Shown here piece after piece: positions 35,201 to 42,600 of a stretch of DNA of 64,000 nucleotides; position 1 is the stretch's first letter; every line of letters begins with the position of its first letter. The position numbers and the translations under genes are program-made. Where the stretch lies: contig NZ_MWQN01000002.1 of assembly GCF_002024165.1 (NCBI RefSeq), forward strand, positions 1 through 64,000, read 5' to 3'. The notes below the pieces were generated by a model. That model ran no database searches. It was not told the DNA's origin and worked only from the letters and a program-made list of their open reading frames with translations. Source of the DNA: Embleya scabrispora. GTDB lineage: Bacteria > Actinomycetota > Actinomycetes > Streptomycetales > Streptomycetaceae.

Positions 35201-36687
35201 TGTACGAGGGTGGCCGACTCGGCCGGGTCGGCGAGCGGAAGCCGGGCGGGAGGCAGGTCCGGGTAGGCGGTGGCCGCGTGCAGGAGGCGGACGTATCCGG
35301 CGGCCAGGCGATGGATGGTCGCGGACTCGAAGAGGTCCGGGTCGAAGACGATCGATCCGGTGATCGGGGCTTCGGGACCGCCCTCGGTCAGGGTGAGCGC
35401 GAGGTCGAACTTCGAGGTGGTGACGGGCAGCGGTACGGGACGAAGGCGCGGGCCGGACCGTGTTTCCGACTCCGGCGCCGATTCGTGGTGGTGTGCGAAC
35501 AGCACCTGGAACAGCGGGTTTCGGCTCAGGTCGCGGTGGGGGTGGAGGTGTTCGACCAGGTGCGCGAAGGGCAGGCGCTGGTGGGCGTACGCGCCGAGCG
35601 CGGTCTCGCGCACCCGACCGATCAGGTCCACGAAACTGTGCGAGTCGGCCAGGTCGGTCCGCAGCACCACGGTGTTCACGAACGTGCCGAGCATCGTCTC
35701 GAGTTCGGGGCGGTCGCGCCCGGCGACCGGGGTGCCGACCGCGATGTCGGTCTGCCCGCCGAGCAGCGCGAGTTGCGCCTTGAAGCCGGCGAGCAGGGTC
35801 ATGAACGGCGTCGCGCCGTGCCGTACGGACAACGCGCGCACCCGGACGGCGGTCGCGGCGGACAGGGTGAAGCGCACCTCGGCGCCGGCGCGCTCACTCG
35901 CGGCGGGCCGGGGATGGTCGGTCGGCAGCGTGAGTTCGGGCAGTCCCGATAGTCGGTCGGCCCAGTAGCGCAGGTCGGCGGCCTCGGTCTCGGCGGCACG
36001 GGCGCGCTCCCAGGCCGCGAAGTCCGCGTACTGCCGGGCCGGCGGTTCCGTGGGCAGCGGCCGGCGGGCGCGGGCGGCGGCGTACAAGCGCGCCAGTTCG
36101 TCCCAGGTCCGGTCCATGGCCGGTCCGTCGGTGGCGATGTGATGCACCGTCAGCAGCACCAGCGCGGAGCGGTCGACGCAGCGCACCACGGCCGCGCGCA
36201 GGGGGAGTTCGCCGGCCAGGTCGAACGGGCGGTCGGCGAGGCCGGCGACCCTTCGGGCGAGGCGGCGCAGGGCGTCGGGGTCGGCCGGATCGCCGAGTCC
36301 GGTGCCGTCGACCGTCTCGATCGACACCGGCCCCGCAGCGCGGAGAACGGGCCGGGGCAGGCCGTCGACCTCGGTGAAGACGGTCCGCAACACCTCGTGC
36401 CGGGCGACCAGCGCGGTCAGTGCCCGGCCGAACGCGTCCGGGTCGAACTCGTCCCGGAACCACATGCACTGCGGCACGTTGTACTCCGGGGCCCGACCGA
36501 GGATGCGGTCGACCAACCAGACCCGTTCCTGCTCGAACGAGGCCACGATCGGGGCGTCGGCCGGACGCCGGGGAATCGATCCCGAATGCGTGTCCGAGGC
36601 CCCGGGCCGCAAGTCGGCCAGCCGCGCCCGGGCCGCGCGCAGTCGGTCCACCAGGCCCGGGTCACGCGCGCCGGTGCGCTCAGTCAT
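29287..36687 (-). CDS. NRPS-B: C-A-T-C-A-T-TE (terminating synthetase)
   Basis: 2466 residues. C1 (48-490) has HHIATDG at 182. A1 (505-1020) has HTSGSTGRPKG at 671, FDIAVLE at 716 and VYGPTETTIW at 806; its pocket reads D-I-L-Q-L-G-V-I-W-K, close to glycine codes. T1 is GGHSLRAAR at 1069. C2 (1125-1565) has HHAVVDG at 1258. A2 (1590-2075) has FTSGSTGLPKA at 1734, FDAAIRD at 1779 and QYGPTECTMT at 1880; its pocket D-A-R-S-L-S-Q-M-T-K matches no code I know. T2 is GGHSLKAVE at 2132. The C-terminal type I thioesterase has G-W-S-F-G-G at 2266 and His at 2426 (THHD). It overlaps the NRPS-A end by 8 nt and finishes the chain. Confidence 0.96.
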   Translation of the reverse strand: MTERTGARDPGLVDRLRAARARLADLRPGASDTHSGSIPRRPADAPIVASFEQERVWLVDRILGRAPEYNVPQCMWFRDEFDPDAFGRALTALVARHEVLRTVFTEVDGLPRPVLRAAGPVSIETVDGTGLGDPADPDALRRLARRVAGLADRPFDLAGELPLRAAVVRCVDRSALVLLTVHHIATDGPAMDRTWDELARLYAAARARRPLPTEPPARQYADFAAWERARAAETEAADLRYWADRLSGLPELTLPTDHPRPAASERAGAEVRFTLSAATAVRVRALSVRHGATPFMTLLAGFKAQLALLGGQTDIAVGTPVAGRDRPELETMLGTFVNTVVLRTDLADSHSFVDLIGRVRETALGAYAHQRLPFAHLVEHLHPHRDLSRNPLFQVLFAHHHESAPESETRSGPRLRPVPLPVTTSKFDLALTLTEGGPEAPITGSIVFDPDLFESATIHRLAAGYVRLLHAATAYPDLPPARLPLADPAESATLVHDWGRGEFRDADQATLPELIAAQAVRTPEAIALGCGERTVTYTELIERADRLATRLDALGLPAEGVVAVCLDRSVDLVIALLGVLRAGGSYLPIDPSHATARIGALLADSETRLILTHAATARTMPWTELGVPVLDLDAIPDLDTTPDPDTVPDCAEAARPTAAAADPDQVAYLIHTSGSTGRPKGVMVTHRGVANLARDMIERLSLDGASVVGALTTVSFDIAVLELLVPLAAGARVQVLPQAVLADGGRLGAALTDAGATVVQATPAGWAMLLDAGWSGGEIRALCGGEALPGPLAERIRKRVARLWNVYGPTETTIWSAAHLVEYPPVMPGPDRPGPAAPPLGRPLLNTSLYVLDNRLAVAPIGVVGELYIGGLGLARGYAADPGRTAERLLPDPFAAGVGRAGARMYRTGDLVRYRPDGRLDFLGRADHQVKIRGHRIEPGEIEARLLAHPDIVRAAVRVHGEGLDRVLVGYLVRRAGHDDRDPGVLAREWLRETLPEYLVPPLIVELDALPLTPNGKLDRRALPDPPSPRTSAAYVAPAGDREARIAEVWARVLDVERVGAHDDFFALGGHSLRAARLVAALREELAVEAPVRLVFDRPTVREFAAALDPERPVERIPRRTEPGPAPLSFLQRRLWFLDRLRPDRADYNVASVLRLRGRVEPAVLRRAVEGVLSRHDVLRGRFVAGPDGPVQVTDPVRPPWDEVYDPGAPDPGEAEAAALAEARRRCAEPFDLARGPLFRATPIRIGAEDHLLVVVMHHAVVDGWSLPLFWAEVGAGYRALAGSGSGSVSVLPEPARPPLQYADFAAWERADTARGAADLAYWREKLAGASATEIPGDRRRPAMFDEEGASVDFELPETVARRTAEVARELGTTPFVILCAAFAVTAARLSGSTDVVLGSPTAGRGRQYPELAGVIGPFVNTLVLRVDAGEQRVFADLVREVRTTVLDATAHQDLPFERLVEELRPERELGRHPLFQIMFAFDRDEAAALDLPRVRTESVRIPHHSAKFDLGLTLTERPDGTLSGSLAYATALYHRTTAHGIADTFRRVLTAALARPDRPAAGPDLLDPAAARRLLPIEGPTGFEDACLHTLVAARAAEQPTAPALEFGAQVLTYARLDRRANGLARRLRAAGARPGVFVGVLLPRSIELVVGLLAVFRTGAAAVPLDPGQPVERTRLLLTRAGASLVLTDGASPTGGATDRFAGSAVVSASTIEADNPPDSPAGPADLAYVTFTSGSTGLPKAVPTTHAAATRYLRLLAAEFGLGAEDTVLQVAAVSFDAAIRDIFGTLAAGARLVLPADEHARDPRAILATIDRYRVTALLSVVPSLLGVLTAVADGDAATTPAASRLRLILLSGEEPSAEVLRRVCRLGAGIVVVNQYGPTECTMTSTFRRITDADLDAGSIPIGAPLPGTRALVLDAAGRPLPTGAIGELYLGGPGVSIGYPGAPGATAERFPPDPYGPPGSRWYRTGDLARVDFHGRLIFHGRRDDQVKIRGVRVEPGEVEAALLARPEVRAAAAVAHRGPNGVELVAYVVGAAGPPDLRALRRAIADVLPEYLRPGHYVALDALPTTAHGKLDRRALAARPPAPEPESGEAVVTPRTRVEMRLLGVWEDVLGRAPIGVHQDFFDLGGHSLKAVELVETIRRRTGLDLPLHTLFRNPTVERLAAAATALADPSPDGPGLVVPLGDEDLPGPALFLVHPQSGDVCCYVHLVRELGDWRPVYGIEAIGYSSDAAPLTDLGAMARRYVEEIRKVSPNGPYLLAGWSFGGNVVVEMAALLEAAGEEVAFVGVIDARAFGEDEVEEWYANTGELARFGITQGLTRSGLSRADDDAVLTLLAGHLTAQDRLSRYADTGTLRRMIDVFTANGRAAEGHRPTTRVRAPLHLFTASERHPTLTNPAVIPASWRRRTHAALHVVPVPGTHHDLANPPHVPEFARLLRIGVDTALRPDGRTGSASSPEEARP

Positions 36688-39600
36688 CGCAGCTCCCGGC
36701 GGGCGAGTCGTGGTCGGTCGGTGCGCCGAGCAGTTCGGCCTCGACGGCGGCGGCGAGCCCGGCGATCGTCGGATGCTCGAAGAGCAGCACCAGCGGCAGT
36801 TCCACGTCCAGGGCGCGGCGCAGTCGGGAGACGATCCGGGTGGCCAAAAGCGAATGACCTCCCAGGGCGAAGAAGTTGGCGTCGGCGTCGTCGGCGGCGA
36901 GGAACTCCGCCCAGACCTGGGCGACCAGGAGTTCCGCGTCGGTCTCGGGGGCCCGGATCGGGCCGGGTGTCGGTGCCGGCTCGGTGTCCCGTTCCGGTGT
37001 GGGCAGTCGTCTGCGGTCCACCTTGCCGTTCGGGCTCAGCGGCAGGGCGTCGAGCAGGGTCAGGCGGGTGGGGACCAGATACGGCGGCAGCCGCTCGCCC
37101 AGGTAGGCGCGCACGTGTTCGACCTCGGGGCGGGTGCCGGCGGCAGCCACGAGGTAGGCGAGCAGGCGATGGTCGCCGGGGGTGGGCTCCCACTTGGTGA
37201 CCACGGCCTCGGCGACGTTCGGGTGCGCGACCAACATGGCCTCGATCTCGCCGAGTTCGACCCGGATTCCGCGGATCTTCACCTGGTGGTCGACCCGGCC
37301 CAGGAACAGCAGTTCGCCGTCCGGGCGGCGGATCGCCCGGTCTCCGGTCCGGTACAACCGCTCGCCCGGGACGTCCGGGTCGGGCACGAACGCCTCCGCG
37401 GTGCGCCTCGGGTCGTTCCAGTAGCCGCGCGCCAACCCCGGTCCCCCGACGTGCAGTTCCCCCTCGGCGCCGACCGGGACCGGCCGCAGGTCGGCGTCCA
37501 GGACGTGCACCCGGTAGTTGTCCAGGGGCAGGCCGATCGGCACCGTGTCGGCGTGCGCGTCCTCACGGCCGCAGACGTGGTGAGTGGCGTCGATGGATGC
37601 CTCGGTCGGGCCCCACTGGTTGTGCAACCGGGCGCCCCCCACTGCCGGATGCGAGTGGAACCGGGCCACCAGATCCGGGCGCAGCGCCTCGCCGCTGGAG
37701 ACCACGACCCGCAGCCGGTCCAGTCCCGCGGGCCCGACGGCGTCGAGTTCGTCGAGGAACAGGCCGAGCATGCTGGGGACGAATTGGAGCACCGCGACTT
37801 CGTGTTCGACGGCCGCGCGCAGGATCGCCCTGGGGTCGCGGTGCAGGCCCGGTTCGAGCATGACCACGGTGCCGCCGACCAGCCACGGCCAGAACAGCTC
37901 CACCGCGGAGTCGTCGAAGCTGAGCACGGTCTTGTGCAACACGCGGTCGCCGACGGCGAGGCCGTGTCGGCGGTGCATCCACCACATGCGGTTGACCCAG
38001 CCCCGGTGCGGGTTGGCCACACCCTTGGGCTTACCGGTCGAGCCCGAGGTGTAGTAGATCGAGACGAGGTCGTCGGGGTCGACCGGAACATCGGGCGGGG
38101 TGTCCGACCGGGCGTCCGGTGCGGTGTGTGACCGGGCGTCGGGTGCGGTCGAGTCGACCGTGATCGTACGGATCCCGGCGTCGGCCGGGAGCGCGTCGCC
38201 CGCCGAGGCGTCCACGACGCAGATGTCCGTGCCCGCCTCGTCGAGCAGTTGTCGGGCCCGGGCCGGAGGCAAGTCGGGGTCGAGCGGTAGGTAGGCACCA
38301 CCGGCCTTGAGGATCCCGAGCAGCGCGACGGCCAGGTCCGAACCCCGGTCCAGGTGCAGTCCGACCGGAAGGCCGGGGCGGACCCCGTGGGCCACGAGTC
38401 GGTGCGCGAAGCGGTTGGCGCGGCGGTCGAGTTCGGCGTAGTCGAGGGTCTCCCGCCCGGCGATCACGGCCGCGGTGTGCGGGGTGCGCCGGGCTTGCCG
38501 GGCGAACAGGTCGTGCAGGCAGTGGTCGAGGTCGTGGTCGACGGCGGTGTCGTTCCATCGGGCGTACGGCTCGGCGCCGGCCCGGGGGTCGCCCGCTGCC
38601 GCATGCCGGGGATCGCCGGTCGCGGGGGACGCGAGGGCCTGGGCCCGGTCGGGCGCGGACCCGAGGGCGCCGGGCGCCCCGAGGCGGGCTTCGTGGCCGA
38701 GTCCGCCCACCGGCGCGTCCGGTCGCTCGACCAGCGCCGCGAGGAGCTGGACATAGTCTCGGGCCAGCCGTTCGATCGTGGCGGGGTCGAACAGGTCGGT
38801 GGCGTAGTAGACGCTGCCCAGATACGTGTCCCCTCGCTCGGCGACGGCGATCTCCAGGTCGAGTTTGGCGGCGCGGAACGGCACCGGGTGTGGCGCGACC
38901 GCGGGCTTCCCCCAGTCGGCGGGGGCGGGGTTGACGTCCGCCATCGAGAACATCAGCTGGAACAGCGGGTTGCGGCCGAGGTCGCGCGCCGGCCGCAACT
39001 CGTCGACGAGCTGCTCGAACGGCAGGTCCTGATGCGAGTAGGCGGCGGCCGCGTCGGCGCGGGTGCGGGCGATCAGGTCGGCGAAGCCCAGCGCGGGATC
39101 GAGATCGACGCGCAGGACCAGGGTGTTGACGAACAGACCGATCAAACCGTCGAGTTCGGGGCGGCCGCGACCGGCGACGGGGGTGCCGACGGCGATGTCG
39201 CGGGCTCCGGTGCGCCGCGCGACGAGCACCTGAAAGGCGGTGAGCAGGGTGATGAACGGTGTGCTCTCGTAGGTCCGGCTCAGATCGAGGAGTCGGCGGC
39301 GCAGGTCGGCGGGGATCTCGAAGTCGAATTGCTCGCCCCGGCCGGACATGACGGGCGGTCGCGGGTGGTCGCCGGGCAGTTCCACCGAGGTCAGTCCGGC
39401 CAGGCGGGTGCGCCAGTAGTCGGCCTGGGCCCGCCGGGCCGGGTCCGCCGCCGCGCCGCTCTCCCAGGCCGCGTAGTCGGCGTAGCGCAGCGCCGGCGGG
39501 TCCGGTTCGTACCGCGCGCCCAGCCGGTATCGGTCGGCCAGTTCCCGGCACAGCACCTCGCTGGACCAGCCGTCGGTGGCGATGTGGTGGACCACCAGGA

Positions 39601-42600
39601 AGAGGATGTGGTCGTCGTCGGCCAACCGGACCAGCAGCGTGCGCATCGGAGGTGCGGCGGCGAGATCGAACGGTCTGCCGAGGTCGTCGGCGATCGCCGC
39701 GTCGGCGACGGACAGCGCCTCCTCGATCGGCAGCGCGCGCAGGTCGAGTTCGCGCGGCTCGACCGGCCCGGCCGGTTCCACGCGTTGGCGTGCCTCGTCC
39801 TCGTGCAGCACATAGCGGGTGCGGAGGACGTCGTGCCGGGCGACCAGCCCGGTGAGCGCGGTGCGCAGCCGATCCGGATCCAGCGGGCCGGTCAGGCGCA
39901 GTGCGACGGGCAGGTTGTAGTCCGGTCGGTTCGGCAGAAGTTGGTCGAGGAACCACAACCGGCGCTGGGCGAAGGACAGCGGCACGAGGTCGTCGGCGGT
40001 GGTGGTGCGCGGGATGGTGTGCTGGTCGCGGTCGCGGTCGGCATCGGGTCCGGTGAGCCGCAGCCGTGCCTCGGTGGTCATCCCGGCCAGGAACGCGGCG
40101 GGCGTCGGGTGGCGGAAGACGTTCTTGACCGGCACCTCGATCGCGTGGTCCGCGCGTAGCCGGCCGACGAGACGGATCGCCGCCAGGGAGTTTCCGCCGA
40201 GTTCGAAGAAGCTGTCGTCGAGCCGCACTTCGGGTAGGGCGAGGGTTCGGGCGTACAGCGCGCACAGGGCCCGTTCCTCGGCGGTGCGCGGGGGGCGGGA
40301 GGGGTCGGCGAGGTCGAGGGCGGGCAGCGCCGCCTCGTCGACGGCGCCCGCCGGGGTACGCGGGAGGGCCGGCAGCGGGACCAGGGCGGTCGGCACCAGG
40401 TGCGCGGGCAGGCGTTCGGCCAGGAACGCGGGGAGTCGGTCGTCGGGTTCCGCGTGGCCGGGGGTCGGTACCAGGTAGGCGACCAGGATCTCGCCGAGGT
40501 GTTCGTCGTCGCGGCGCACCACCACGGCCTCGGCCACGCCGGGGTGTTCGGTCAGCGCCGCCTCGATCTCGGCGGGCTCGATGCGCCGTCCGCCCAGGCG
40601 CAGTTGCCGGTCGCGGCGGCCGACGTGGTCCGCGCTGCCGTCGGCTCGGCGGTGGAAGAGGTCGCCGGTGCGGTACATCCGCGATCCGGGTGGGCCGTAC
40701 GGGTCCGGCACGAAGCGCTCGGCGGTGAGCGCGGGGCGACCCAGGTAGCCGGATGCGATCCCGGGTTCGGCCAGGCACAGTTCGCCGATCATGCCGATGC
40801 CGACCAGGGTGCCGGTCTCGTCCACGAGGCGGGCGCGGGGGTCGTCGACGGTCTGTGGGGCCGGGGAATCCGGTTCGCCCACCGCGGGTACGCCGACACC
40901 GCTCGGCAGTCGGGTCCACGGCAGGTACGTGCCGGCCTCGTGGGTGGGTCCCCGGTCGCGCGGGCTCGGCCCGCCCGGGTGGTCCGGCGCGGTGAGCAGG
41001 TCGCGGTGGCTCGTACACACGCCGACGAGGGCGCCGGTGGAGTCGCTTGTGTAGGCGATGCGAACGATCCGGTCGGGGTCGATCTCGGCGGGCGCCGCTC
41101 CGGTGGGTGCCGCCGCTCCGGCGCGGATCGTGTCGGCCACCCGCAGGACGCGCGTTGTGGGGCCGACCAGGGCGCGGACGCGTTCCGCCCGCTCGGGGTG
41201 GTCGACCAGTACGGTGCCGGCGCCGCTGTCGGCGAGGATCGCGGCCAGGCGCCGGTCGGGCAGGGCCGGGTCGAGCGGCACATAGGTCCCGCCGGCCTCG
41301 ATCACGCCGACGGTGGCGGTCACCACGTCGACGCCGGGTTCGAGGAGCACGGCGACGGGCGCGTCGACGTCGGTCAGTCCGTCGGCGAGGGTCCGGGCGC
41401 GCCGGCCCAATTCCCGATAGGTGAGCGTGTTCTCGCCTTCGCCGACGGCCGGCGCCTCGGGGTGGGCGGCGACCCGGGCGTGGAAGGCGGTGACCAGGGT
41501 GTCGTGTTCCGGGTGGGCGGCCGGCGCGATCGGGCGCAGGGCGGCGAGTTCGGTGTCGTCGAGGATGGCAAGCGCGCCGATGGGGCGGTGCGGGTGGGCG
41601 ACGGCCTCGCGCAGGAGGCGGACCAGTCGGTCGGCCATGCGCCGGACGGTGTCCCGGTCGAACAGGTCGGTGGCGTACTCCACGGTGGCGTCGATCCGGC
41701 CCGGGCGGCCCGTCTCGGTGCGGTGCGGGAAGAGGTGGAACGCGAGGTCGAACTTGGCGGATCGGGTGTTGGCCAGCGTCCACGGATCGGCCAGTCCGGG
41801 CAGGCCGGTGATCGCGTCGGGGGTGTTCAGCAGGCCGAGCGAGACCTGGAAGATCGGGTGTCGGGACAGGCTGCGGACCGGGTTCAGCTTCTCCACGAGC
41901 AGGTCGAACGGGACGTCCTGGTGCGCGTAGGCAGGCAGCCAGGACCGGTCCACCCTGGCGAGCAGTTCGGCGAAGGTGGGGTCGCCGGCGGTATCGGTCC
42001 GCAGCACCACGGTGTTGACGAAGAAGCCGATCAGGTCGTCGAGGACGGCGTCCGCGCGGCCCGCGATGGGGCTGCCCACCACGATGTCCTCGCCCGCGCC
42101 GAGTCGGGTGAGCAGGCCGGCCAGGCCGGCGTGCAGCGCGACGAACAGCGTGGTGTGCGCGGAGCGGGCCAGGTCGTCCAGGGCGGTACACAGGTCGGCG
42201 GGCAGTTCGAAGGCGTGCACGTCGCCGGCGTGACCGGCCACGATCGGGCGCGGACGATCGGTGGGCAGCGGCAATGCGGCCGGCGCGTCGGCCAACCGTG
42301 CGGTCCAGTAGGCCAGTTGTTTGCCCAGTGGGCTGTCCGGGTCGTTCTCGTCGCCCAGGTGTTCGCGCTGCCACGCGGCGTAGTCGCGGTATTGCAGGGG
42401 CAGCGGCGCGGTGTCGGGTCGGGTGCCGCGTGTTCGGGCGGCGTAGGCCCGGCCGAGGTCGCGGGTGAGCGTGGTCAGTGACCAGCCGTCGGCGCTGATG
42501 TGGTGGACCACCACGAGCAGCACGCTCTCGTGCGGGCTTTGGATCAGCTCGGCCCGGATCGGCAGCCCGGTGGTCAGGTCGAACGGCGCCCGGGCGGCGC

